A stretch of DNA of 64,000 bases from Clonostachys chloroleuca. Taxonomy: Eukaryota; Ascomycota; Sordariomycetes; Hypocreales; Bionectriaceae. Location of the stretch: NCBI GenBank assembly GCA_037952775.1, contig JBANAY010000003.1:6758001-6822000 (forward strand), written 5' to 3'. The position numbers and the translations under genes are program-made. Shown here piece after piece: positions 34,932 through 46,985 of the stretch (position 1 is the first letter of the stretch; every line of letters begins with the position of its first letter). The notes below the pieces were generated by a model, which saw only the letters and a list, made by a program, of their open reading frames with translations, searched no databases and was not told the DNA's origin.

Positions 34932-35198
34932 GGTCGAGGTTCGTTCACTGTTATGGTTATGTGCCTGTTGAATGATGGGGGTTTGCTGAGGAGGGGGATG
35001 GTGATGCTATTGTGATTGACGGCAACATCTCTTGGAGACACGCCGTATTTATACAAGATATTCGATACATTCTTGACTTGGAGCTATTCACGGACTGAAG
35101 CCTCTCGAAGCTTCAATCTCCGGGCTTGAAGAATGGCTTATGATGGCCGTGAGTGAGCTTTCAAATTGGTTATGGTGGTGCTATTGGAGGAGCGAGAG

Positions 35199-35339
35199 CT
35201 GATTGGCTGAAAAACCGTAAGCCAACTGGTAATCCAGCAGAGAAAAGCGTGATGACATTATCGACAAAAAAGAGCGGAATAACAAGCAGTGAAAGATACG
35301 GTAGTTTGTTCGGCTAATTTTGTCAACACAGCCAATCAG
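35199..35339. promoter_or_regulatory. Inverted CCAAT-box pair in a divergent promoter
   Basis: The 11-mer CTGATTGGCTG at 35199-35209 is matched by its exact reverse complement CAGCCAATCAG at 35329-35339. Each contains a CCAAT core, on opposite strands, 119 bp apart, between the NmrA-like gene (start 34931) and the bZIP gene (start 35501). CCAAT boxes are bound by the Hap/AnCF complex. Confidence 0.6.
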
Positions 35340-35500
35340 AAGGCCAGGCGGTAACTCCGCTGGAGACTCCACTGTTTCTTCGTCATAGCGCTGGTGTGGC
35401 TTATTCCATCTCGACGACTCTTCCCTCCTGCTCCTTCATGTCACAGTAATCAACCACCCCATACCAGAGGAGCTCGTTCAAACGGGACAAGACCCAGCAA

Positions 35501-36703
35501 ATGGATGCCGCCATTGTCTTGGACCAGCTGCCTGTGCTCTCCACAGGCTCTCCAGGAGCCATGTCCGCCGCCCCGCTCCCGACGGCCGAAGTGTCGGAAC
35601 ATCCAGCCGACGAGGGCATCAAAGAGCAGCAGGCTGCGTCAGGGCAGAAGGTGAAGGGCGACAAGGGGGCTAGGCCAAAGAAGAAACGAGTCATCACAGA
35701 GGCGAGAAAGGAACAGAACCGCATTGCTCAGAGAGCCTTTCGTAAGTCGTCCCGCTTGCCATTCAAACGCCGCTTCATTTCATCCTTCCCTCCCTCGAAC
35801 TCAACTCAATTGACTGACACGTCTGCTCAAGGTCAACGTCAGAAGGAATTGGGCCAGCGAGCCAAGGCCGAAACTAAGAATCAACCCGGCGTGAAAAAGC
35901 ACCGGGAGCTCTTACCGCGCGGAGCTGACACCGGCAAATCCATTACCAACCATGGATCGCGTCTCCAAGTGCCCTCAACCCCCTCAGATGGGATGCCCCA
36001 CGAGCCTCTGACGTCTGCAGGATCGCAGAACATCCTTGCTTTGCTACCCTCGCCGCCGGATTCGACTTCACCGCTACCTCAGTCATCTGAAACTGACCGT
36101 CGGCTGGAGGAGGTTTGGCAGCAACTGGCTATGCCTGACCCTCGGGTGAACACGCAAGAGTTCTTGGAAACTACAGTCTGCTCAGCCATTCTGCACAATG
36201 GCCTCTCACTCGGTTTCGACCTGGAAACCATCGCCGACTGTAGCATTGAATGCATGTCCCCATTCTATCGTCCCACCACTCCGCAAGACGACCCGGTAGC
36301 TCTCTTGGCTTCCGCCATTTCGCATCTTGCTGTTGAGCCGCCAGTCTACCTGCGCCCAACTCTCGCCCAGGTCTTGATTCCTCACCACGCTAGTCTCGAT
36401 CTCATTCCCCTGCCAAATCTGCGGGACAGAGCCATCATGCTCTCCGCAGCCATGCCGACCGTCTTCAATATTTGGGAGCTCAAAGTCGACATTTACGAAC
36501 GCGGCGGGCTCGGCGTATCCAAGGGCAATGGCCGAGGCTGGCGCGGCAATCAACCCTGGCAGAGAGAGAGCTGGGTTGCCGCGCCTTGGTTCCTCCGCAA
36601 ATGGAGCATGTTTCTCGAAGATGATAAGGAGCAACTATCAGCGCATTCAATTGGCCGCGTGGGCGAGATCACAGGAGATCACGTAGGAGAGTTCGTGATT
36701 TGA
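35501..36703 (+). CDS. bZIP transcription factor with DUF3425-type C-terminus
   Basis: Two exons, 35501-35741 and 35832-36703, 370 residues. Splicing the 90-nt intron (GTAAGT...CTCAAG) restores the basic region NRIAQRAFRQRQKELGQRAK, with the N-x7-R signature of bZIP proteins. The leucine zipper after it is short or degenerate. The C-terminal 130 residues contain LIPLPNLRDRAIMLSAAMP and WELKVDIYERGGLGV...APWFLRKWSMFL, the DUF3425-type module usual in this bZIP group. The intron is a multiple of three and has no stop, so an unspliced messenger would add 30 residues inside the DNA-binding region. Neighbour and promoter suggest coregulation with the NmrA-like gene. Confidence 0.85.
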   Translation: MDAAIVLDQLPVLSTGSPGAMSAAPLPTAEVSEHPADEGIKEQQAASGQKVKGDKGARPKKKRVITEARKEQNRIAQRAFRKSSRLPFKRRFISSFPPSNSTQLTDTSAQGQRQKELGQRAKAETKNQPGVKKHRELLPRGADTGKSITNHGSRLQVPSTPSDGMPHEPLTSAGSQNILALLPSPPDSTSPLPQSSETDRRLEEVWQQLAMPDPRVNTQEFLETTVCSAILHNGLSLGFDLETIADCSIECMSPFYRPTTPQDDPVALLASAISHLAVEPPVYLRPTLAQVLIPHHASLDLIPLPNLRDRAIMLSAAMPTVFNIWELKVDIYERGGLGVSKGNGRGWRGNQPWQRESWVAAPWFLRKWSMFLEDDKEQLSAHSIGRVGEITGDHVGEFVI

Positions 36704-37434
36704 GCTGAGCAGTTGCTTGTCTTGCTGTAGTAGCCGGGCCGGCCAAATGGCGCAGTCATGGGTCAATTTCCAATGACGCAGGGCGGGATCTGCTCCCTCT
36801 TTTACCCGATTTCCATCGGTATGATCCTCCGGACTGAAGACTACGGAATGCCCGACCGAGGCGTGCATCCATGCATGAAAGTCAATCTTTTGGAAGGTAA
36901 ACACTTGGCCACAGGCCGATCTCGTCGAATCATACTACAAACACATGCCTCCTTCCCATCATTTGAGGGGCCTGAAGCGCCGACGGAGCATTCGACCCCT
37001 CATCGTGCGTCTTTGCTCGGCCTTACAACGACGTGGTTACATCACAGGGATGTGGTAAGGTTACGAGATAAGATTGCCCTGGACGATGAATGCTGATTGA
37101 CGCATTTCCCCGCATGCACACACCATTCAGACAGCGCTGGCTCTTGATTGTTACATCCGATCACCGTCTAACACTACCCGGTCTGGAAGGTGATTAGCAG
37201 ACCCAAGTGTCAAAAGAACTGCGGGGGAGTAAGATGCTGGCCGCTGCAGGGTTTAGTACATCATGTGTTGGGTGCTTATTTGGTGTGCCCGGCCTCTTGC
37301 TGTTATCAGCTGTCGTTGAGACATGGCCTCACATCGCCCTGCTTATATTTTGTAGTTCTCTATTTGTATCGCCTGAGGAGCCTGTTCCTTCTCTTTCCCT
37401 CCCCCAATTAACTTCCTGAGGAGCATCATCCATC
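36704..37434. other. Promoter region of the amino-acid permease
   Basis: No protein-like frame. The last 30 nt before the permease ATG are pyrimidine-rich. Confidence 0.5.
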
Positions 37435-39129
37435 ATGGCCAGAACGGAGAAGACCGGCGCACACCAAGCGTCGGATATCGAGGCTGTTCAGCTTGACCGT
37501 GACAACATCACCAATGAGAAAGCAGCACCACGTCCTGGCGAATACGTGGAAAACCCGGCCAAATACAACCAAGAGACAGAGCACATCGGCACTCTAGAGC
37601 GCAGACTCAAGTCTCGTCATGTGCAATTCCTTGCCCTCTCTGGTGCCATTGGCACAGGCCTGTTTGTCGGCAGTGGCCAGGTCATCTCGCTGGCTGGGCC
37701 CCTCTCGGCCGTACTCTCCTACGCTATCACCGGGTTCAACCTCTTCTGCGTTATCAACAGCCTTGGTGAAATGGTTACCTGGCTGCCCCTCCCTGGCGCC
37801 GTCCCCATCTTTGCCACTCGATATGTAGACGAGGCTCTGGGCTTCACCCTTGGCTGGAATTATTGGTATCAGCTGGCCATTGGTGTGCCGCTCGAGTGCA
37901 CCGTCTGTGCCGTCATCATCGATTATTGGGACCACAGTCTCCCCAAAGCGGGGCTTCTCACCATCTTCTATGTCGCCATGGTCATCGTGAACTGCTTCCC
38001 AGTCAACATCTATGGAGAAGCCGAGTTCGTCTTTGGCGCCATCAAGCTCACCACCATTGTTGGCCTCATACTGCTCATGCTCATCATCACATGCGGCGGC
38101 ACTCCCACAGGCGAGGTGATTGGCTTCAAGTATTGGAGGGATCCTGGCCCAATGAATGAGTATCTTAAAGAAGGCCCTCTCGGCAGATTCCTTGCTTTTT
38201 GGAAGGTCTTCATCCAGGCGACCTTCTCATATGGTGGCAGTGAAATGGTTGCCGTCGCTGCAGGAGAAACCGAGAATCCACGTCGCAACATTCCCAAGGC
38301 CGTACGCAGAGTGTTCTGGCGAATCCTATTGTTCTATGTTCTCGCCATGTTCCTTGTCTGCATGTGTGTGTCGTCCGAAGACCCGAAGCTACTCAATGCC
38401 ATTAGCAGCAACGCGCCCGGCGCCAACCAAAGTCCGTTTGTCATTGCCATTGACAACGCGAAGATTAAGGCCCTGCCTGGCATCCTGAACGGCATCGTTC
38501 TCACTTCTGCCTGGTCTGCTGGTAATTCGTTCTTTTATTCCTCCACTCGAGTGCTCTACTCAGCTGCTCTGGACGGCAAGGCGCCTGCCTTCCTGAGATA
38601 TGAGAAGTTTGGTGTACCGTATGGATGTGTCGCTATGACTTCTGCCCTGGGGCTTTTGACCTATCTCAATGTCAACGAGCAGTCAAATGAAGTCTTCTTC
38701 TGGATCAGCAACATCTCCGCCGTCAGTACCTTGATCGTCTGGGCCGCCATCTCGTATACTTACGTCCGATTTTACCATGCACTGAGGTACAATGGGGTCG
38801 ATCGCGATACTCTACCCTTCAAATCACCTCTGCAGCCATATCTCGCGTGGTTTTCCATTTGCTTCTGCCTCCTCATCGCCTTCTTCAATGGCTTCGACTG
38901 CTTCTTCCCCGGGAAATTCAGCGCCAAGACATTCATTCCTCCATACATTGACATTCCGATTGTGCTTTGCTTGTTCTTTGGATACAAGTTCGTTAAGAAG
39001 ACCAAGTTCGTCCGGGTTGAGGAGATGGATATTTGGTCCGGCAAGGCTGAGATTGACCGTCTGGAACCTCTGTGGCCTGTCGTGAAACCGCGGAACTTTT
39101 TGGAGCGTATCTGGTTCTGGATTGCATAG
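37435..39129 (+). CDS. Amino-acid permease of the fungal YAT/APC family
   Basis: Intronless, 564 residues, about twelve membrane segments. A hydrophilic N-terminus of about 60 residues precedes LKSRHVQFLALSGAIGTGLF, with the substrate-carboxyl-binding GAIGTGLF loop of the first helix. FSYGGSEMVAVAAGETENPR is the conserved helix-6/loop signature of fungal amino-acid/H+ symporters, followed by IPKAVRRVFWRI. The C-terminal tail ends with a membrane-proximal FLERIWFWIA. It imports amino acids at the plasma membrane; specificity cannot be read from sequence. Full family length. It converges on the DUF7587-type gene with about 220 bp between. Confidence 0.93.
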   Translation: MARTEKTGAHQASDIEAVQLDRDNITNEKAAPRPGEYVENPAKYNQETEHIGTLERRLKSRHVQFLALSGAIGTGLFVGSGQVISLAGPLSAVLSYAITGFNLFCVINSLGEMVTWLPLPGAVPIFATRYVDEALGFTLGWNYWYQLAIGVPLECTVCAVIIDYWDHSLPKAGLLTIFYVAMVIVNCFPVNIYGEAEFVFGAIKLTTIVGLILLMLIITCGGTPTGEVIGFKYWRDPGPMNEYLKEGPLGRFLAFWKVFIQATFSYGGSEMVAVAAGETENPRRNIPKAVRRVFWRILLFYVLAMFLVCMCVSSEDPKLLNAISSNAPGANQSPFVIAIDNAKIKALPGILNGIVLTSAWSAGNSFFYSSTRVLYSAALDGKAPAFLRYEKFGVPYGCVAMTSALGLLTYLNVNEQSNEVFFWISNISAVSTLIVWAAISYTYVRFYHALRYNGVDRDTLPFKSPLQPYLAWFSICFCLLIAFFNGFDCFFPGKFSAKTFIPPYIDIPIVLCLFFGYKFVKKTKFVRVEEMDIWSGKAEIDRLEPLWPVVKPRNFLERIWFWIA

Positions 39130-39352
39130 AGTGGCTATTGGAGGAAACTGAAGGTTGATATCATTGACTTGAATTTATGATGCTGAAAGAGAAATGATGG
39201 GATTTCTAACTGATGATAAAACAAAGTCCAAAATGCCCTCAAACAATGCACGTACAATAAATTACTCTCACAATACTTAGTTTCCTCTTACGGGCACCCT
39301 CAGCTCTCCGTACTTCACTGTGATAAACAGTATCGGCCAGATACATCGCACT

Positions 39353-40924
39353 CTAGATTGGATCAATATAAAGCCCTCCAATGACCGACTTTTCGCGATT
39401 CCCCAAGGATTTAAAGGGGAACGCTTCACAGTCAATGATCTCACTGTGTTCCATCTCGGTGCGTGGAGATGATGACAGCGTAGTGTCACCAATCTCAAAC
39501 TCAAGCGAATCATCAAAGCTCTGCTTGTCAGACGATTCAGTATCGACCAACACCATCCGAGATTTGAGCATCTCTTGACGCAGTGAACTGCTCCATCTGA
39601 TTATGTCGTCCAAACGATCTACAATGTCATCGTGGATCGGGTCGAGGACGGTCATGTCACGATCCGATGCACTGGGACTGGCTGTTGATCCTCCCCAGAG
39701 GAGAGCGCTGCGGACCAGCCCTTCTGCTCGGTCAACATATTCTATTGAGTTATCATATTTTAGCAATGTTCCGTCGATGCAGCAAAGAATATATCATTGG
39801 TTGACGTACCTTTTGATTTTGAGAGACAGAAGTCTTTGTAGACACTCCTCATGATATCGCTGAATTTTTGGACCTCTGGTAAAGTATCATATGCCATGAT
39901 GACAGTTCTCTCACTAGAACACAACCTCCTCTCGGCGTCTTCGCCCGTCAGTAAACTTCGCAACATATAAGAATTGGTAACGTCTCATCTCACCTGTGAA
40001 TAATTCTCCTCGGAATGCCCACAGAATCTCTGCATCTGAGCATAAGTTCGGGATAAGTGCAATCAAGCCAGCAGCCATGGGCAGCCTCCACCGCGGTTCG
40101 AACAGCTGCGCAATCTTGAGCGCCGCATTGATCTCGCCGTCAACCTCCCTCCCCGCCGCGGACACCACCCTCGAGCTAAGGGTCTTGCGGAGCCGGACCA
40201 CCATCCGCGCGCAGGGCGGCTTCTCATCGCGGTTCCAGTCCTCAAACTCCTCCAGCTCAGGCAGCATCTTGTACAGCCCGGCGTTGATGACGTCCATTGC
40301 CGACACGATCTGGCACCTGCCCTCGATCTTCAGCGCGCCCTGGGAGAGGTACTCGCCGAAGTAGTAGCACCCGGATGACTTGCTCTGCGACTTGCCGAGC
40401 CGCAGGTTCTTGAGGTCCCGCAGCCCAATGTCGAACAGGCTGAAGGAGCGGATCAGGTCAATGTCCCGCACGAAGCTCCTATCTGGACACTCGGTCGTGT
40501 CGACGATGCAGAGCTTGATATCCTCGAGGGCAGAGCCGTCCCGCGTGCTGGCGTGCAGCTGGTACACGTGCACGAGGGCGTACAGCAGCGAGCTGGTCCA
40601 GGACACGACGTTGCTGTCCCCATCCCCGGAGTCCTGCCATCGGAGGTGCTTGTTCAGCATGTCCGCCACGAGCCGGTTGTCGCCCCGGGCGAAGAGGTCG
40701 ACCTTGCTGCTGGTGCCGCCCTGCCGCGAGTCGAGGGACTGGGCCCAGGAGACGTCGGTCGCGGAGCCGGAGATGGGTGTGAAGACCCGGAAGAGGTAGC
40801 GGGGGATGTCGTGGAATTTCTGCCGGAAGCAGTCGTTCTCGTGCTTTGGCGAGAAGGGGAGGGATTCTGCCTCCTCTGTGATGCGGGCCATGTTGTGCTC
40901 TTGGGAGAGTCTCTTGGCTGACAT
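39353..40924 (-). CDS. DUF7587-type protein
   Basis: Three exons, 40924-39994, 39938-39810 and 39741-39353, 482 residues; introns of 55 nt (with CTGAC near its end) and 68 nt. The first 170 residues show the DUF7587 pattern: IPRYLFRVFTPISGSATDVSW, LNKHLRWQ, VVSWTSSLLYALVHVYQLH and an IDLIRSF segment near the ligand-like pocket. This fungal domain has a fold reminiscent of ADP-ribosyl-type or Tox-like proteins in some views, but its activity is not established and I do not claim it. The C-terminal part is acidic and helical (RLDDIIRWSSSLRQEMLKSR). No signal peptide or membrane segment. Confidence 0.75.
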
Positions 40925-41712
40925 GGGAGTAGGTTGGTTTTGCGGGCTAGAGGCAGGAAGTATAGTTGCCGAAGCACGAAGTTAAGCTAGATTGTACCAA
41001 ATATCAATGCTGCGAAAAAGAGGAAGAGAAAAAAAGAAAGAGGTTCGAGAATCTCGGTGGTCGTAGAGAGACTCATAAAAACGGAGCTCCTTCGAACGAG
41101 TCATCCCAGTGCTGCGATGGAATGCGGAATTCATCGAGGCGCGTAGATAGCGTCTGAAACACTATCGATTTGCCAACGGCATGGATTAGATTGTCGATTG
41201 TTTGGGAGGTTTAATATAAACCACCGCCTAGCGTTTGAAGAGGAGGGTGAAAGAGGAAGACGCGATGCCAAATTGTCCCCCTTCTCTCACTCTATTAAGC
41301 AGACGAGGTTTGGATTATTCCTAAGCCATCACAGTTATGGACATTTATTGACTGTCAAATACCGAAATGCTGGTTGGTGACGTAACAAGGGGTGTCTCAA
41401 TTTGATGCAGCCCCCCAAAAGGGCAGCGAATAAAGGCCTAAACACAATCCGTTGATGGAATGCCAAGATGCCCTTTACTGAGACAAAAGCGAGCACGAGT
41501 TGAAGGGGCGCATATAAGCTAAAGAACTAGTAATCTCTATGTACTCTGGATTGCGTGTTTCCATTTTCATACATTGAAGCTATCAGTGCTTAATCTTGAT
41601 AGCTTCCAAACGATCATTCCCCATGCATTTGTTTTTGTTAAATTAGCTTTTATCTTTGTAACTTGACGCGGTAATTTGGTTTTTGAGAATCCCTCTCAAC
41701 TTAAAGTAGAAT
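40925..41712. other. Intergenic, no gene seen
   Basis: 5' flank of the DUF7587-type gene and 3' flank of the ABC transporter. Short frames only. Confidence 0.55.
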
Positions 41713-44700
41713 TTATTGCTTCTTCCTGCCCTTTGGCATTCTCACAAGCCAGTAGAGGAAAATAGCGGCCGCAATGTTGAATGCAATAAAGGCGAACCCA
41801 AGTCCAAAATCTCGCCAACGATTATCGTAGTTGGAGTTAATGCGGTCCAGGAAGCTGTTTGTGGACGACATGGGACAGTACAGACAGCTGTCCGTGTCGT
41901 CCGGGTTGACAATCTTGCCGCCGGCAGCAGCTGCGAAAACCTCCAAATATTTTCCGCAGGTCAGACCGTCTGGCGGATGAACTTTGACCAGCTCATTCCT
42001 TGCGCATTGGACATCCTGATTTGCTAGGCCGGTTGATAGGACCGAGGATACCCAATATGTGAAGGGGTTGACGCGGTACATGAAGATCCAGAATCTGGGC
42101 ATCATATCTGACGTTGCCATAACACCACAGAAAAACAAACACATCATAAAGAGAATATTTGCTACGTTTCCTCCTCCCTCTGCTGTATCAAGAGGTGCGA
42201 TGCATGCGTGAGCAAAGGTACTTGTAAACAGCAGGAACTGCCAAAAGAGCAACCACATCAACCCTCCACGCTCGACGACGGTGTCTGTCTTGGCTGCGTT
42301 GCGCTGGAAGCCAACGGGATAGTACACGCACACGAACATCAGAACGGAGACGATTGTATTCCACGGAATCTCCGCCATCAGTTGGGAGACGATGAACACC
42401 ATCCAGCTGTAGGTCTTTGATGGCCTTTCGCGAACCTCGTATAGTGAGCGTTGAGTAACGAAGTAAGGCATTTGTTGCTGTACGATTTGTCCGAAAACGC
42501 TCAGAATATTGAATAAGGCAAACATCTGATTCTGTAAACCCTGAATACTTAGAGGCGCGTCGATCAGCACGAGCCCAATAAATAGGGAAATCAACGTGAG
42601 CAAGGTGAATTTAGATGAAATATAACTCGGGGTCCGCCAGTACTGTTGAAAGACACGATGCGAGACAATGAGAAGCTGCGGCCAGAGGGGAGATGCAAAC
42701 TCCGAATCCGTGTCTGTGGCTCCGATGCTATCCGGGTGATTTACGGGGTTGGATATCAAGTGTTCCAACTCTGTTTGAACTTCATCATACTCGGGGCTGT
42801 CAAGCCAGGTTTGATGCCAGTCCACCTCGGTGGTCGCTCCTGGTGCTGCTCCAATCGCCTCGAGCATCCACTCAGCAGGGTTTTCGTCTTTCAAGCATTT
42901 CGGAGCGCCGTGCCTCTCAAAGTAAGATGTCATCGTCTCGGAGCCTTTGCCGATGTCACCGAAATAGACCGTTTTCCCGCCTTCAGCTAGAAACAGGAGA
43001 CGGTCGAATCGCTGAAAAAGCATAGCGGAAGGCTGGTGAATCGTGCACAAGACTGACTGACCAGCCTTTGAGAGCTTCTCTAAGAGGTCTAGAATCGACC
43101 AAGAGGTTTGAGAATCCAGCCCGGAGGTGGGCTCGTCGACGAAAAGCAGGAGTGGTGGCTTTGCGGCTAATTCGACCCCGATCGTGAGACGTTTGCGTTG
43201 TTCAACATTCAATCCTTCCCCGAGGACGCCGACGACAGCATCGGCATACGCTTGCATGTCTAGCAATTTGATAACTTCATCAACGTAGGCTAATTTCTCG
43301 GCTCGGGGCGTGGTGTTAGGCTGGCGAAGCAAGGCGCTGAACTCGAGTGCTTCGCGAACAGTGGTAGTTTCGAGATGGAGATCTTGCTGTTGTACGTATC
43401 CGGTCTTTCGCTGGAAAGAAGCATCCCGGACATGACCGTCTACTAAAATATCTCCTGAGATGACTCCCATTCCGACTCGATCCGCGAGGCAGTCAAGAAG
43501 GGTGGTTTTCCCGGCGCCTGACACCCCCATGAGGGCTGTCAGGGTACCCGGCTTAACCCAACCGTCAATCTTGTCCAAGATTCTTCTTGGCTCTCCCTTG
43601 ATCTTGATGTCATAGCAAACCTTGCTCCAGTGGAAAACACTAGTTGAACCTTGAATGACGCCGTCTTCAGAGCCGTTGCTGGGAGCCATCTTCTCCATGA
43701 TAGTTGCTGGTCCCTTCACTGAAGCTTCGATGTCACCTCTAGCGCCGTGGTATTCTTGGGGGACGTGACCCTCCGGAATACGAGGACCTCGCCTTTGGAT
43801 TTCTTCGCAGAGATCCATTCAGTTGCGGCAAAATAGATCAGATGTAGGCCGATGACGAAAGCAATGAGGATTCCGACATTCCTCCACTTGTGTTCTGGCA
43901 GGTAGGAGTATTGTGTCATATAATAGTCGTCCCCGCTGACGGTAGCCACCCCAGCAGGAGTTCCTACTGTGGTACAGGCCATATTCTCCAGCGAGACATT
44001 CTCGTACCCGGGGATAGAAGGCATTGGAACGAAAGAAGAGCATTTAAAGGTGCGCCCAGAGAATTCGTTGATCATGAGCGCTTCGTACCCGTATGCAACT
44101 GGATCGAGATAGTTGATCCAGCGGCACCAGCCAAGCATGTAGTCGACTGGAATAACGAACCCGGTAAAGATGACCATGGCTAACATCAGAATTGAAGCTG
44201 GAACCATGGCCTGAGATAATGTACGAGATAGAGATGCGCTGCCGATCGTCAGGAAACTTGGTCACTCGCATAAGGGTATGGGATCAAACTTACATAGATC
44301 GAAAAAGTCCAGACATTGCCATGACCATCAACAGAGATACAAACCAAAAGAAGAAAAATGCGCCTGGCTCGCGTCGCAGATTGGTCATGAAATAGATGGT
44401 TAAATTGTAGAAAATACTATTGGTAATCTTATACGGCAAATCGACCAATACAGATGCAAAGGCTTCAGACGACGGGTGGTAGAAGCCGTACCGATCATGT
44501 TTTTCAACAATCGGGCGTTGCGAATATTGAGTGAGAATCTCGATAGCGCTGGCAAACGCATTGGCGAGGATGGCCATGAACAAGACTGCGGTTCTTCCAT
44601 AGAAGGAGCTCGAATCCTGTTGCAAGTTGTAGAACAAGGACGAGACTATGAACCCAACACATGTATTGGCGATTAGGACAAAGATTGTTAGAGAAGGATT

Positions 44701-46164
44701 CCCAACCAGTCGTTTCCAGCCTCTCCACAAGCAGAGCTGGACTTGCTGGCCATACGTGAGCGTATATGGTGACTTGAGGCGCTGCCCCTTCCCCTGGGAT
44801 GCGTGCTTATGCGCGCGGAACTCATCGCCGTGCGGCCCATCAAAAGCATATTCTTTCTTATAGGCCTCGATTTCTACTTGGAGATCGCGATAGTCTTCGC
44901 TACTCTTCCAGCATGCCGCGAACTCGTCTGGCGTTCGAGGAGTCTTTCCTTCCCAGCCTTTCCGAACACTACGTTCCGAGGGCGACGTCATTGAAGTCAA
45001 GAAGTCGGGCGTTGTTTGACGATCGGGGCACTCGAACCCAAGCTGAACAAAGTACTCCTTCGCCTTGACCGCCGATCCAAAGTAGATTTGTCTCCCTTCA
45101 TAGAGGAGAAGGGTCTTATCGAAAAGGTCATACGCGCTTTGGGGTGATTGGTAGATTGAAACTGCGCACGTGTGCCCGAAGAGTTCAGATTGCAACCGCA
45201 ATGTTCTGCAGAATTCAATCGCGTTGGCTGAGTCGAGACCGCGTGTTGAATTATCCCAACATTGCAAAGGCGCGTAGGACAAAGTGGCCTCTGCGATCGT
45301 CACTCTCTTGCGTTCGCCGCCGGAGACGCCTCTGATGTACTCGTTGCCCACTTGAGTGTTGAGTGTGTGTGTGATGCCGTACATTCCCATCACCACATCA
45401 CGATAATGGTCGCAATACTGGTTCCGAGTCACGCCGGGTGGTATCTTGCTCGGACACCGGGCTCGGGAAGCGAATGTAAGAGTATCGGCGACAGACAGCA
45501 TAGGGAAGTGGACATCCACCTCGGCAGTGTAGATGGCTTCTCCTTTGTGCTGAGTGTGCATCTCCTTGGCCGTTATTCCGTTATAATTCAAATATGCTGC
45601 ACTGTCGAGGTATATTCCGTTGTGTTCTCCAGCAATAGCCTTCAAGAAGGTGGTACATCCAGCACCGGGCGGACCGAGGATAACAAGCATTTCGCCTGGC
45701 TTCACGACGCCGTCGCATCCCCTGAGGATGTCGATGCGCCGCTGCCCCTTATTCGTCATGAACGCCTTCCGAAAGAGATTGGGGATCTCTAGAAACATGT
45801 TGCCCAGGTTCTTTTGATAGTCGGTTGATGTTCCGTACCCAAAAACGTTCAAGTCCTGGAAGCAGAATCCTGTCTTGCGGAAGCCAATGCCGTTATCTAT
45901 GTTGTACCGAGCAAGAGTCTTGGCCCATGTTCTTGCGCTGAAGTTGTGGCCGGAGGGGTTCAATGGCGATTCCGGGTCATCATTGGCGAACAGGGCTTTG
46001 GGGTTCTCGTTAACGTCGCCGACGGCAGAGTGCTGAGAGAATTGACGGGCGAGACTTTGTACTGTGGAGTGACGACGCTCCATTTCGGATGAGGCGCTTT
46101 CATCTTGGACTTCGCTATCTTCCGCCTCTGGAAGCATTTCAAAACGCCCTTGGTTGGTCGCCAT
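41713..46164 (-). CDS. PDR-type ABC-G drug transporter, interrupted by a one-base frameshift
   Basis: Exon 1 is 46164-44294 and exon 2 44238-41713 (55-nt intron, GTAAGT...GGCAG), together about 1470 residues as expected for a full-size PDR pump, in the order NBD1-TMD1-NBD2-TMD2. NBD1 has Walker A GPPGAGCTT, signature VSGGERKR and the degenerate WDNSTRGLDS; NBD2 has GVSGAGKTT, LNVEQRKR and VDEPTSGLDS. Such pumps export lipophilic toxicants at the plasma membrane. Near 43765-43775 the frame breaks: KSKGEVLVFRR is followed one base short by GHVPQEYHGARGDIEAS in the next frame, with no intron gap. One missing G in a GGAGGG stretch explains it. Without correction translation ends 11-20 residues later, giving a half pump. 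A sequencing error is possible, but neighbouring genes are also broken. Confidence 0.85.
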
Positions 46165-46985
46165 ATTGGGGGAATAATAGAATTGGACCTCTAATGAATG
46201 AGTATATCAAAGAGAGGAATCAAACCCTCAAACGGTTGCGATTCATATGAAACAGGTAGAGATCAAGGCAGAGGTGTCGTGCCTGGGTGGGAAGCGAGGC
46301 GTTGGCCACTGGACACTCGTTCGTCGCGTGCCGGATGAATTAAGATTTATTAGCAGAGTGTTAGGCCACATGGAGCATATCCCAATATCAGGAAAGCGAC
46401 TGGACAGTAGAACAAGAATTCCGACAAGAAGGAGGCGCCAGTGACTGAAATATCCTCCGGCAGCGTCATATATGTCAGTATACGCACTCTTGAGCTTCCC
46501 GTACCCGAGGGTGACATACAAGGCACTGGCAGATCAATTAAGAACTTTCCTCGGGAAGGATAAAAACAAGAGTCCGACGAGTTTGGTCGCGTTGGAATGT
46601 GCGAAGGTACGCACTTGGCCGGAATTTGTCTGAGCCAATTTAGTTCACGTGTTTGTCGCAGACGGAGGCTTCCAAGTCCCCGAACCAATGCCTCCCTGGA
46701 TTGAAAGGATCCCGGAAAAGGAAGAGTTACATCATATGATTTCTGTCATATGATTTTTGGAAATTCCAACTTGGGCAATTCTCATTTGAAAATGGAGCTG
46801 CAAGTAGAGAGAAATCACTGCATTGTAGATCTGCATCTCTGTGAACCACAGGGCCTGGGTACTTGACAGATACGCAACGTGAAACTAGCAATGTCTCACC
46901 TTTCCCAACGGAAAAGTGTCATCTACGATCTGCTACCAGCTTGAGCGTGACTACCTAGATCAGCAATCTCATTCTCCCAACCACA
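46165..46985. promoter_or_regulatory. Divergent promoter between the ABC transporter and the zinc-cluster gene
   Basis: 821 bp separate the two ATGs. No gene-like frame. A tandem CATATGATTT-like pair lies at 46733-46756 (ATCATATGATTT and CATATGATTTTT). Confidence 0.45.
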
